Shown: positions 42,875-51,271 of the stretch, one piece after another
How the letters are laid out: each line of letters opens with the position of its first letter
Numbering within the stretch: the first letter of the stretch is position 1
Assembly (NCBI RefSeq): GCF_000260115.1
Contig: NZ_JH651379.1
Location: forward strand, 620,001 to 684,000
DNA: 64,000 bases
Direction: 5' to 3'
From: Galbibacter orientalis DSM 19592
GTDB lineage: Bacteria > Bacteroidota > Bacteroidia > Flavobacteriales > Flavobacteriaceae
The notes under the pieces: model-generated
Databases searched by the model: none
Seen by the model: only the letters and a program-made list of their open reading frames with translations
What the model was told of the DNA's origin: nothing
Translations under genes and position numbers: made by a program

Positions 42875-43195
42875 ATAATTAGATATATATTTAAACTGTC
42901 TTACAGATGGGGAGTAGTGTACAATATCCTTTCAAAGAGAAAAATATAAGAGATAAAACTAGTATTCGATTTTTCATTCTTCAGTAATTAAAAAATTATC
43001 CTTTTAAAATTATAAATAATAATTGATACCCCATCGATTATTAAACCTAATATTTTGCTAAAAAATTAGGTGGGATTTACTGAGAGTATTTTAAAGAAGC
43101 CTAACTTAAACTCAATTAAAAATTACAATAAATGCACTTTTATTCATCTATTTAAGAAAACTCATAGTAATTATCCAACTTGTTATCTTTGATAT

Positions 43196-43384
43196 ATGCT
43201 AACACAAAGTCAAATAGATATTATTATTGATGCTATGAAACCATTTAACCCTACTAAAATTGGGGTAATTGGTTCTGTAGCAAGAAATGAAGCTACCGAA
43301 AGTAGTGATGTTGATATATTGTACTCTTTTAATTCCAAGTATTCTTTATTTTATTTGGTAGAGTTCACAGCTATTCCTCTATAA
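43196..43384 (+). pseudogene. Truncated duplicate of mntA
   Basis: The first ~45 codons match the MntA gene at 40,655 almost base for base, including IGVIGSVARNEATESSDVDILY. The frame then diverges and stops at 43,384. The 20 bp before the start (ATCTTTGATATATGCTAACA region) are also shared, so this is a segmental duplication with an internal deletion. Confidence 0.8.
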
Positions 43385-43403
43385 TTAAAGGATAGAAGTT
43401 ATA

Positions 43404-43481
43404 TGGAATACCGCAGTTTATGACATTCCTAAACCTAAAAAGGAAGTTCAATAAATTATACAAGATATAGCTGAAGAGTAA
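43404..43481 (+). pseudogene. 3' remnant of a duplicated hepT
   Basis: The frame reads WNTAVYDIPKPKKEVQ, stop, IIQDIAEE, matching the last 26 codons of hepT at 40,938 (WDAAVNDIPVLKKQIQQIIQDIAKG). It retains the Trp codon TGG that is TGA in the first copy. Confidence 0.7.
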
Positions 43482-43872
43482 TACTTACTTCTTAGCTTAT
43501 AAGATTCTTTATACCTCTTACTATATTACAAAAAAATAATAGTCTGAAATTTAGATAATTAACTAAAGACAAGCCTACGAGGTATTGAAAGGAAAATAAT
43601 TTAATCTATTTCGACCTAGTACACTTCGATATACTCAGAACAGGCTCTGGGAAATATAACCCTCAATTAGGAATTAAAAATCCACCACAACTTAATTAAG
43701 TTATAGTAAATTAATCAATCTAGCCTGCAAAGAGGCTGTATTTAGCGTTTCTTTCTTTTTGTTTTAAGATATTTCATATAAAAGCATACGGTTTTTTCAT
43801 TCAATTCACTAGGTTTGTTCTTTTACAAGAACAATTCAATTTACTTTTTTAATCATTAGAATAATTTTCAAT
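43482..43872. other. Intergenic stretch with one hairpin
   Basis: About 390 bp without a gene. It has a perfect hairpin, TTGTTCTT / AAGAACAA (43,815-43,834), about 40 bp before the M1 peptidase start, perhaps an operator or leader structure. A piece around CACTTCGATATACTCAGAACAGGC looks like a worn copy of a spacer repeat common in this phylum. Confidence 0.4.
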
Positions 43873-45840
43873 ATGAAGATGAAAAATCAATTTCCAAAAG
43901 GGAAGCTTTTTCTTTCCTTATTTTTTATGCTTACAGCTTTTACAAGTTATGTTGCAAATGCACAAGGGTTAGACAACAATCAACAAGATTTTAGTGAATT
44001 CATGGATCGTAGCGGAAATCGTTATCGTTCGGCCTCTGGAATTCCCGGTCCCGATTATTGGCAAAATGAAGCTGATTATAAGATAAAAGCTACATTAAAC
44101 GATACTCAACACACCCTAACAGGAGAAATTACTATTAACTACACAAATAATAGTCCAGATGCGCTTCCTTTTATATGGCTGTATTTAGAGCAAAACAGAT
44201 TTACCGAAAATTCAAGAGGTAACTTAACCACTCCTATTGAAGGGAATCGATACAATGGCGATATTGACGGAGGGTATGAAATTACAAACCTTCAAGCTAA
44301 AACTGGAAGAAATACCTCTACAAAACATATTATTACAGATACCAGAATGCAAGTTTGGTTTAAAGAGCCTATAAAAGCAAATGGAGGAACGGCAACAGTT
44401 TCTATGAACTTTACTTACAAAATACCTGTTAAAGGAATGGATAGAATGGGAAGACTTGATGTAGAAGACGGAACAATTTATGCTATGGCTCAATGGTATC
44501 CACGTACCGCCGTTTATGATGATATTGAAGGTTGGAATGTAGAACCGTATTTAGGTGCGGGAGAGTTTTATTTAGAATATGGCGATTTTGATTATGAAAT
44601 CACTGCTCCTTACAATCATATTGTAGTAGGTTCTGGTAGGTTAGAAAACCCTAGAGAGGTAATGTCTGAAACCATGAGAAACCGTATGGAAAAGGCTAAA
44701 GAAAGTAACGAAACTGTACATATAATAAAGCCAGAAGAAATAAACGATGCTTCTTTAAAGGCTAAACAAAGTGGTACTTTAACTTGGCATTTTACCATGA
44801 ATAATTCTAGAGATATTGCTTTTGCATCCTCTAAAGCATTTATTTGGGACGCTGCTAAAATAGATCTTCCAAGTGGTAAAAAAGCCTTGGCTCAATCTGT
44901 GTATCCTAAAGAAAGCGCAGGCTCTCATGCTTGGAGTCGTTCTACAGAATACTCAAAACATTCTATTGAGAATTATTCAAACAAATGGTATGAATATCCT
45001 TATCCTGTGGCTACAAATGTTGCTGCTGATATAGGTGGTATGGAATATCCTGGATTAAATTTTTGTAGCTGGAAAAGTACAGGTGCTGGTTTATGGGGTG
45101 TTACCGATCATGAATTTGGACATAACTGGTTTCCTATGATTGTTGGTACTAATGAAAGAAGATATGCTTGGATGGATGAAGGTTTTAATTCTTTTATTAA
45201 CTATTACAGCACTTTGGAGTTTGGAGAGTATCCAGCCAGACTTAACAAAACAAGAAATATGACGGATTGGTTTAATAGCGAAACTCGTGAAGGTATTGAC
45301 ACTTACCCAGATGTTACCAATTTGAGAAATCTAGGAATGACTGCCTATCGTAAACCTGCTATTGGTTTATTGCTTTTGAGAGAATATATTTTAGGACATG
45401 AGCGTTTTGATAATGCTTTTAAATCCTACATAAAAACATGGGCTTATAAACACCCTCAGCCTAAAGATTTCTTTAATCATATGGAAAATGTAGGGGGCGA
45501 AAACCTTTCTTGGTTCTTTAAAAATTGGTTTTATGGAACAGGAAATATTGATTTAGCTATTGAAGGTGTAAGACAAAATGAAGATAAAACTGGTTTTATT
45601 ATTACAATTGCTAATAAAGGAGGAGTTCCTATGCCTGTTAAAATGAAGGTTACACATCGAGATAATTCAATAGAAAACATCACCCTTCCAGTAGAAATAT
45701 GGCAAAGAGGAGATACATGGAGTTATTTATTAAAAACGGAGGTGCTTCCAATAAGCATAGAGATAGATCCAGACAAGATTTTACCAGACGTGAATTACTC
45801 CAATGATACTTGGCCAAGTAATTCTTTTTATAAAAATTAG
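43873..45840 (+). CDS. Exported M1-family zinc metallopeptidase
   Basis: 655 residues. Signal peptide (GKLFLSLFFMLTAFTSYVANAQ, ending near residue 31), N-terminal beta domain, then the gluzincin site DHEFGHNWFPM (HExxH, about residue 414) and the downstream Glu in WMDEGFNSFINYYS. It resembles the Bacteroidota M1 aminopeptidases that run in the periplasm or outer membrane and trim peptides. No linked operon gene is visible. A strong hairpin follows the stop. Confidence 0.92.
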   Translation: MKMKNQFPKGKLFLSLFFMLTAFTSYVANAQGLDNNQQDFSEFMDRSGNRYRSASGIPGPDYWQNEADYKIKATLNDTQHTLTGEITINYTNNSPDALPFIWLYLEQNRFTENSRGNLTTPIEGNRYNGDIDGGYEITNLQAKTGRNTSTKHIITDTRMQVWFKEPIKANGGTATVSMNFTYKIPVKGMDRMGRLDVEDGTIYAMAQWYPRTAVYDDIEGWNVEPYLGAGEFYLEYGDFDYEITAPYNHIVVGSGRLENPREVMSETMRNRMEKAKESNETVHIIKPEEINDASLKAKQSGTLTWHFTMNNSRDIAFASSKAFIWDAAKIDLPSGKKALAQSVYPKESAGSHAWSRSTEYSKHSIENYSNKWYEYPYPVATNVAADIGGMEYPGLNFCSWKSTGAGLWGVTDHEFGHNWFPMIVGTNERRYAWMDEGFNSFINYYSTLEFGEYPARLNKTRNMTDWFNSETREGIDTYPDVTNLRNLGMTAYRKPAIGLLLLREYILGHERFDNAFKSYIKTWAYKHPQPKDFFNHMENVGGENLSWFFKNWFYGTGNIDLAIEGVRQNEDKTGFIITIANKGGVPMPVKMKVTHRDNSIENITLPVEIWQRGDTWSYLLKTEVLPISIEIDPDKILPDVNYSNDTWPSNSFYKN

Positions 45841-45880
45841 TTTTATTAGTATTCTAATTTAGAATATCTTTTAAAAAGAT

Positions 45881-45965
45881 AAAGAGGCTGTCTAAAAAGT
45901 GATTCATAGTTGTCAAACTCAGGACAACATCTAGAGTCTAGATACTTTTTAGACAGCCTCTTTTT
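45881..45965. repeat. 85-bp hairpin element, bidirectional terminator or MITE-like
   Basis: Arms AAAGAGGCTGTCTAAAAAGT (45,881-45,900) and its complement (45,944-45,963) are perfect over 20 bp, with a T-run outside. They lie between the convergent M1 peptidase and LacI-type genes. The loop holds the worn repeat TGTCAAACTCAGGACAACATC. The GAGGCTGTCT end is like IS1182-type ends, so a miniature element is possible. Confidence 0.75.
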
Positions 45966-46000
45966 ATATCAAAATGAATAAATTTTAAAAACGAAAAAAG

Positions 46001-47032
46001 TTACTTCTTCCTTTTACTAGATTCTCTTATAATTAATGTGGGACTCAAAGTAACAGATTTAGCTATTGCACTTTCATTATCTGTCCTACTTATTCTATCT
46101 AACAATAAATTACACGCTATTCTTCCAATTTCATAACCCGATTGATCTACAGTGGTTAAAGATGGTTCTATGGCTTCAGAAATCGGTTCGTTACTAAACC
46201 CAGCCACAGCAACATCTTGAGGCACTTTAATCCCTACAGATTTTAAATACTTAATAGCGCCAATAGCTGCTAAGTCATTTGCAGAAAAAATCCCGTCAAA
46301 TTCAATCCCTAAATCTATAAGCGTTTTTATAATTTTTCTTCCTTCTTGCTCATTAAGTGCAGAAGTATATACACGGTTTTCTTCAAAAGGTAAATTGTTT
46401 TCTTGCAATGCCTGTTTATACCCTTTAAACCTATCTTTATAGATATCTAAAGTTGCAGGTCCTCCTATATGCACAATTTTCCTACATCCTTGATCTATAA
46501 GATGCTGTGTTACATCATAAGAAGCTTTTATACTATCTATAAGAACTTTACTATTTGGCATTTCAGATAAAGCTCTATCAAAAAATACTAACGGAATATT
46601 ACTTAAGTCAAACTGTTTTAAATGGGTATCTTCAGTTGTTTCCATAGAAACAGAAACCAATATCCCATCCACCCTATTTGAAATCAAATTATTTACAATT
46701 TTAATTTCCCTTTCAAGCTTCTCCATGGATTGGCAAATAATTACATTATAGCCTTGCGCATAGGATGCTTCTTCAATTCCTGCAATAGTAGACGAAAAAA
46801 AATGCCTTGAAATTCTAGGAACAATAACTCCAATGGTATTAGATTTGCTCTTTCTTAAATTTGAAGCTAAAAGATTTCGTTGATACCCAATTTCTTTTGC
46901 CTTTTTTAGAACTTTGTCTTTCGTTTTTTGGGTCACTAAATTACTGTTATTAAGAGCTCGGGACACTGTTGAACTATCAATATTCAATAATCTTGCTATC
47001 TCATGAATCGTCGGTTTATTCTTTTTCATCAA
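46001..47032 (-). CDS. LacI-family transcriptional regulator
   Basis: 343 residues. The N-terminal LacI HTH is TIHEIARLLNIDSSTVSRALNNSNLV with the hinge NLLASNLRKSKSNTIGVIVP, then a periplasmic-binding-protein-like sensor domain (DGILVSVSMET, NIPLVFFDRAL, GCRKIVHIGG, AAIGAIKYLKSVGIKVPQDVAVAGFSNEPIS). It is divergent from the kduI operon, with a perfect palindrome between them. The natural reading is a uronate-responsive repressor of that operon. The inducer, probably a KDG-pathway intermediate, is inferred from context. Confidence 0.93.
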   Translation of the reverse strand: MMKKNKPTIHEIARLLNIDSSTVSRALNNSNLVTQKTKDKVLKKAKEIGYQRNLLASNLRKSKSNTIGVIVPRISRHFFSSTIAGIEEASYAQGYNVIICQSMEKLEREIKIVNNLISNRVDGILVSVSMETTEDTHLKQFDLSNIPLVFFDRALSEMPNSKVLIDSIKASYDVTQHLIDQGCRKIVHIGGPATLDIYKDRFKGYKQALQENNLPFEENRVYTSALNEQEGRKIIKTLIDLGIEFDGIFSANDLAAIGAIKYLKSVGIKVPQDVAVAGFSNEPISEAIEPSLTTVDQSGYEIGRIACNLLLDRISRTDNESAIAKSVTLSPTLIIRESSKRKK

Positions 47033-47199
47033 AAAATTAAAATAATAAGCCCCAGAAGGGGTATTTAATTACATAAAAGTAATATTTAGCACCTACAAAT
47101 GTACTTATTTCCAATAAATTAATAAGGTCCTATCTAATTGTCTCATACAAACCAACATGAATACTCATCAACTTATTAAATAATATAACAAATTTAAGC

Positions 47200-47213
47200 T
47201 ACAATCGATTGTA
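47200..47213. promoter_or_regulatory. LacI-type operator TACAATCGATTGTA
   Basis: A perfect 14-bp palindrome with the central CG typical of LacI-family operators. It sits between the regulator and kduI and overlaps the likely -33 element of the kdu promoter (TTG at 47,209-47,211; TAATTTG at 47,232-47,238, spacer 20). Confidence 0.7.
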
Positions 47214-47260
47214 AAAACAAATACATTTATGTAATTTGCGTAAATTTTACAATTAAAATT

Positions 47261-48097
47261 ATGATTTACAGTAAAAGATACGCTTCTAGTCCGAAAGAAG
47301 TTAAACAAATGGATACGGACACCTTAAGAGAGACTTTCTTGATAAACGATTTAATGCAGGAAGATGAGATTAGTCTTACTTATTCTCATTACGACAGATA
47401 TATTGCTGGTTCTGCAGTTCCTAAAAAGAAAGAACTAAAACTAGAAACTGTTGATTTACTAAAAGCGGAATACTTTCTAGAAAGAAGAGAATTAGGAATT
47501 ATAAATGTTGGAGCAAAAGGAAGTGTTTCGGTTGATGGAGAAACCTATACCTTAGAGCATAAGGAGGCATTGTATATTGGCTGCGGAAAAAAGGATGTTG
47601 TTTTTAAGAGTGAAGATAGCACTAGCCCAGCTAAATTCTATTTCAACTCTGCTCCTGCTCATAAAGAACTTCCTACAAAAAAAGTAGGCATGCAAGAGGC
47701 TAATAAATTAGAATTAGGCTCTTTAGAAACTGCAAATCACCGTACGGTAAATCAATTAATTATAGGCGGAATTGTAGAAACTTGTCAGTTACAAATGGGA
47801 TTAACAGAACTTAAAACTGGGAGTGTTTGGAACACTATGCCTGCACATGTTCATGACAGAAGAATGGAAATTTATTTCTATTTAGATATTCCAGAAGAAC
47901 AAGCTGTTTGCCATTTCATGGGGGAACCACAAGAAACTCGTCACGTTTGGATGCATAATCACCAAGCAATTATTTCGCCACCATGGTCTATTCATGCAGG
48001 TTCTGGTACTTCAAATTATAGTTTTATTTGGGGAATGGCTGGAGAGAATTTAGATTATGCTGATATGGATATTGCAAAAATTAAAGAATTAAGATAA
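47261..48097 (+). CDS. kduI: 5-dehydro-4-deoxy-D-glucuronate isomerase KduI
   Basis: 278 residues, the standard length. Cupin-type enzyme with the family's metal-site [15 protein letters not shown] and the end [16 protein letters not shown]. It isomerises 4-deoxy-L-threo-5-hexosulose uronate (released from unsaturated uronates) to 2,5-diketo-3-deoxygluconate. kduD starts on the very next base after the stop, so the two are co-translated. Points to use of pectin-, alginate- or ulvan-like polysaccharide. Confidence 0.96.
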   Translation: MIYSKRYASSPKEVKQMDTDTLRETFLINDLMQEDEISLTYSHYDRYIAGSAVPKKKELKLETVDLLKAEYFLERRELGIINVGAKGSVSVDGETYTLEHKEALYIGCGKKDVVFKSEDSTSPAKFYFNSAPAHKELPTKKVGMQEANKLELGSLETANHRTVNQLIIGGIVETCQLQMGLTELKTGSVWNTMPAHVHDRRMEIYFYLDIPEEQAVCHFMGEPQETRHVWMHNHQAIISPPWSIHAGSGTSNYSFIWGMAGENLDYADMDIAKIKELR

Positions 48098-48892
48098 ATG
48101 AGCTTATCATTATTTAACATAGAAGGAAAAGTAGCTTTAATAACAGGAGCTACACACGGTTTAGGAATGGCAATGGCTATGCAACTTGGAAAAGCCGGTG
48201 CTACAATTGTTATAAACGGAAACTCATCACAACAAAAAATAGATGATGCACTAGAAGTTTACAAAAAAGAAAACATTAAAGCTTTTGGATACAAATTCAA
48301 TGTAACTATAGAATCTGAAGTAGAAGCAGCCATTGCTTCTATAGAAAAAGAAGTAGGTGCCATAGATATTTTGGTAAATAATGCCGGAATTATAAAGAGA
48401 ATTCCTCTTGAAACTATGGAAGTTGAGGCTTTTAGAGAGGTTATTGATGTAGATTTAGTAGCGCCATTTATAGTATCTAAACATGTAGTAAAAGGTATGA
48501 TAGCTCGTAAAAGCGGGAAAATTATCAATATCTGCTCCATGATGTCGGAACTTGGTAGAAATACTGTTGGAGCCTATGCCGCTGCCAAAGGAGGTTTAAA
48601 AATGCTAACCAAAAATATGGCTACCGAATGGGCTAAGCACAACATCCAAATCAACGGAATTGGACCTGGGTACTTTGCTACCTCCCAAACAGCGCCTATT
48701 CGTGTAGACGGACATCCGTTTAACGAATTTATCATTAACAGAACTCCTGCTGCCAAATGGGGAGCACCAGAAGATTTAGGTGGAGCCGCAATATTTTTAG
48801 CTTCTCAGGCTAGTAATTTTGTAAACGGACATATACTGTATGTTGATGGAGGTATTTTGGCAACTATAGGAAAACCTTCTAACGAAGATTAA
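48098..48892 (+). CDS. kduD: 2-dehydro-3-deoxy-D-gluconate 5-dehydrogenase KduD (SDR)
   Basis: 264 residues. Rossmann motif TGATHGLGMAMA, NNAG, catalytic Tyr-x3-Lys in GAYAAAKGGLKML, and the C-terminal FVNGHILYVDGGILATIG. It reduces 2,5-diketo-3-deoxygluconate to KDG with NAD(P)H. Directly joined to kduI and followed after 20 bp by the DUF4861 lipoprotein. Confidence 0.95.
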   Translation: MSLSLFNIEGKVALITGATHGLGMAMAMQLGKAGATIVINGNSSQQKIDDALEVYKKENIKAFGYKFNVTIESEVEAAIASIEKEVGAIDILVNNAGIIKRIPLETMEVEAFREVIDVDLVAPFIVSKHVVKGMIARKSGKIINICSMMSELGRNTVGAYAAAKGGLKMLTKNMATEWAKHNIQINGIGPGYFATSQTAPIRVDGHPFNEFIINRTPAAKWGAPEDLGGAAIFLASQASNFVNGHILYVDGGILATIGKPSNED

Positions 48893-48912
48893 AAATTTAT
48901 AATTTAACCAAA

Positions 48913-50091
48913 ATGAATAAAAAAGTAAAAGCATACTTCCTCGTTTTCGCTTCATTATTTGCTATTTCTTGTAGTAATGATGGAAAAATTATTACTGTTA
49001 AAAACGAATTGAATCTCGACAGGAAATTTGAAACTGTTGAAATTAATTTAAAAGATTTAGCCCCAGATGCGCTAGACGAAGCATATAATTATTGGGGAGT
49101 TAGAAATGCAGAAGACAAATCTGAATTAACTTCTCAATTAATTGATATTGATGACGACGGAAAGTGGGATGTGCTTTTATTTCAACCAAAAATTAATGCT
49201 TCTTCTGAAATAAAATTTGAAATTTATCCGAAGAAAGATAAGTCTCCAGCAGACACAGCTACTGTATGCTATTCTCGTTTTGTTCCAGAAAGAACCGACG
49301 ATTATGCGTGGGAAAATAACAAAGTTGCTTTTAGAACTTATGGCCCCGTAGCTCAAAAAATGGTAGAAGATAGTGTGCCAGGCGGAACGCTTTCTAGCGG
49401 AATTGACGCTTGGCTAAAACGTGTTGAATATCCAATTATTAATAAATGGTACAAAAAATATGTTTCTGGAACGGGTACTTATCATGAAGATACTGGGGAA
49501 GGACTTGACAATTTTCATGTTGGGAGTAGTCGTGGTATTGGTGGAATTGCCAAAAAAGTAGACACCTCTTATTACTTTTCAAAAAACTTTACCAGTTGGA
49601 AAACAATTACCAACGGTCCATTGCGTACCAGCTTTGAACTTACTTATGAAGCTTGGGATGCTAACGGAAAAACCATTTCTGAAAAGAAAATCATCTCTCT
49701 TGATTACGGTCAGAATGTATCAAGAATAACGCTTCAAGTAGAAGGCGTAAATTCTATCTCACCTGGAATAACACTTCATGAACAAAAAGGTAACACCAAC
49801 ACCAATAAAAAGGAAGGTTGGATGAGTTATTGGGAACCTCATGCCGATTCTGAATTAGGGATGGGAATTGTAACAGCTCCAGAAAACATAGTTAATTTTG
49901 ATAAATATATTACCAATAAAACAGACGAGAGCAACCTTTTTGCTACGCTAAATTTAAACAATAATAAGGTAACTTATTACGCAGGATTTGGATGGAAAAA
50001 AGCAGGAGAATTTACTTCTCAAAAAGAATGGGAAGCTTATCTTTCAGACTTTGCTAAAAAACTAAGCTCCCCATTAAAAGTTATTCAATAA
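48913..50091 (+). CDS. DUF4861 lipoprotein of the uronate operon
   Basis: 392 residues. Lipobox FAISCS gives Cys20 after a short signal peptide. The body is the beta-rich DUF4861 domain (DAWLKRVEYPIINKWYKKYVSGTGTYHEDTGEGLDNFHVGSS; TLHEQKGNTNT; YYAGFGWKKAGEF). DUF4861 proteins accompany kduI/kduD in Bacteroidota uronate loci and may handle oligouronides in the periplasm or on the surface. Catalysis unproven. Last gene of the LacI-controlled operon. Confidence 0.85.
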   Translation: MNKKVKAYFLVFASLFAISCSNDGKIITVKNELNLDRKFETVEINLKDLAPDALDEAYNYWGVRNAEDKSELTSQLIDIDDDGKWDVLLFQPKINASSEIKFEIYPKKDKSPADTATVCYSRFVPERTDDYAWENNKVAFRTYGPVAQKMVEDSVPGGTLSSGIDAWLKRVEYPIINKWYKKYVSGTGTYHEDTGEGLDNFHVGSSRGIGGIAKKVDTSYYFSKNFTSWKTITNGPLRTSFELTYEAWDANGKTISEKKIISLDYGQNVSRITLQVEGVNSISPGITLHEQKGNTNTNKKEGWMSYWEPHADSELGMGIVTAPENIVNFDKYITNKTDESNLFATLNLNNNKVTYYAGFGWKKAGEFTSQKEWEAYLSDFAKKLSSPLKVIQ

Positions 50092-50166
50092 TTAAGCTAA
50101 ATGCTCCAAAGCCTGCCCTGAGTTTAACAAAGGGCTTGCTCCGATGTAGCTTACTATTGCGTAATT

Positions 50167-51183
50167 TTAAGCAGTAGTTTCAGAAAAAATATCACTTAAA
50201 ATTTTATAGGATTTTAAGCGCGCTTCATGATTGTAAATGTGTGAAACAGCAATAATTTCTTTTACACCTGTACTTTCCACAAACTTAGAAAGCTCGCTTG
50301 CAATTGTATTTTTAGAGCCAATAAAAGTAAAATACATCATATTTTTTATCATGGCTTCTTGTTCCATACTCCAAACTCCATCCATCGAATCAATTGGTGG
50401 CGGTAATGGTCGGCGGGTATTTGTAATTATTCCCATTGCAAACTGATATAAACTTGTTGCTAAACGCTGTGCTTCCTCATCTGTTTCGGCGGCTATAACA
50501 TTTACACAAGCCATTGGATAAGGGGTTTTATTTTCTTCGGAAGCTTTAAATCCTTCAGCATATAAATTAAGGGCATTAAATAATTGCGCAGGTGCAAAAT
50601 GACTCGCAAAAGCGTATGGCAGTCCCTTTTCAGCAGCTAATTGCGCACTAAAAGTACTAGAACCCAATAAGTAAATCGGAATATCAAGACCCTCCCCTGG
50701 AATAGCACGTACTTTAGAATCTTGATTTTCTATAGAAAAATACTGCTGTAATTCCTCAATATCATTCGGAAAATCTTGAACACTTTCTTGTTTTCCTCTC
50801 CTTAATGCCTGTGCTGTAAGCTGATCTGTTCCTGGAGCTCTTCCTAAACCTAAATCAATCCGGTTAGGATATAAAGTTGCCAAGGTTCCAAATTGTTCCG
50901 CTACAATAAGCGGCGCATGGTTTGGCAACATTACACCTCCAGAACCAATTCGGATGGTAGAGGTTCCTTGTGCCAAATAACCTAATAATACAACTGTTGC
51001 AGAACTTACAATACTTTCCATATTATGGTGCTCGGAAACCCAAAAACGGTTGTATCCATATTTTTCGGCGTGTTGCGCTAAATCCAAACTATTCTCAATA
51101 GCTTCTATATGTTGTTTTCCTTGAGGAATTGGTACTAAATCTAAAACTGAAAACTTAGTATTTTGTAATATATTTTGAGACAT
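50167..51183 (-). CDS. LLM-class flavin-dependent oxidoreductase (luciferase-like)
   Basis: 338 residues. Bacterial-luciferase TIM barrel of the YhbW/MsnO8 type: starts [13 protein letters not shown], has [37 protein letters not shown] and a [23 protein letters not shown] segment. These enzymes use reduced flavin; the substrate is unknown here. Stands alone between the kdu operon and the metalloprotease, transcribed opposite to kdu. Confidence 0.92.
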   Translation of the reverse strand: MSQNILQNTKFSVLDLVPIPQGKQHIEAIENSLDLAQHAEKYGYNRFWVSEHHNMESIVSSATVVLLGYLAQGTSTIRIGSGGVMLPNHAPLIVAEQFGTLATLYPNRIDLGLGRAPGTDQLTAQALRRGKQESVQDFPNDIEELQQYFSIENQDSKVRAIPGEGLDIPIYLLGSSTFSAQLAAEKGLPYAFASHFAPAQLFNALNLYAEGFKASEENKTPYPMACVNVIAAETDEEAQRLATSLYQFAMGIITNTRRPLPPPIDSMDGVWSMEQEAMIKNMMYFTFIGSKNTIASELSKFVESTGVKEIIAVSHIYNHEARLKSYKILSDIFSETTA

Positions 51184-51271
51184 ATAATTATCTAGTTTTA
51201 TTAGTATAAAATGTACCTTTTATGGTCGATAATTATATAAAAACTTACAGAATGAGATAAAGATTTCCTAC

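Larger units (their letters stand above)
41694..42921 (+). mobile_element. IS3-family insertion sequence
   Basis: 1,228 bp with related ends containing TACTCCCCA and (T/A)GGACAG or (T/A)AGACAG, flanked by a 3-bp CAA duplication (41,691-41,693 and 42,922-42,924), as usual for IS3. It carries orfA and orfB and looks intact. The restored reading frame of the disrupted gene confirms the boundaries. Confidence 0.85.
41414..42977 (-). pseudogene. Small secreted-protein gene split by the IS3 element
   Basis: Removing the IS3 element and one copy of CAA restores one frame: start at 42,977, MKNRILVLSLIFFSLKGYCQ (signal peptide), AANDSIKLPSLNSFYLSSSKLDF...DVYPISFKNYFF-type sequence to the stop at 41,414, about 109 residues. 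The downstream part survives as an 83-codon frame from a TTG. Function unknown; the mature protein is Tyr/Asn-rich. Confidence 0.75.
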
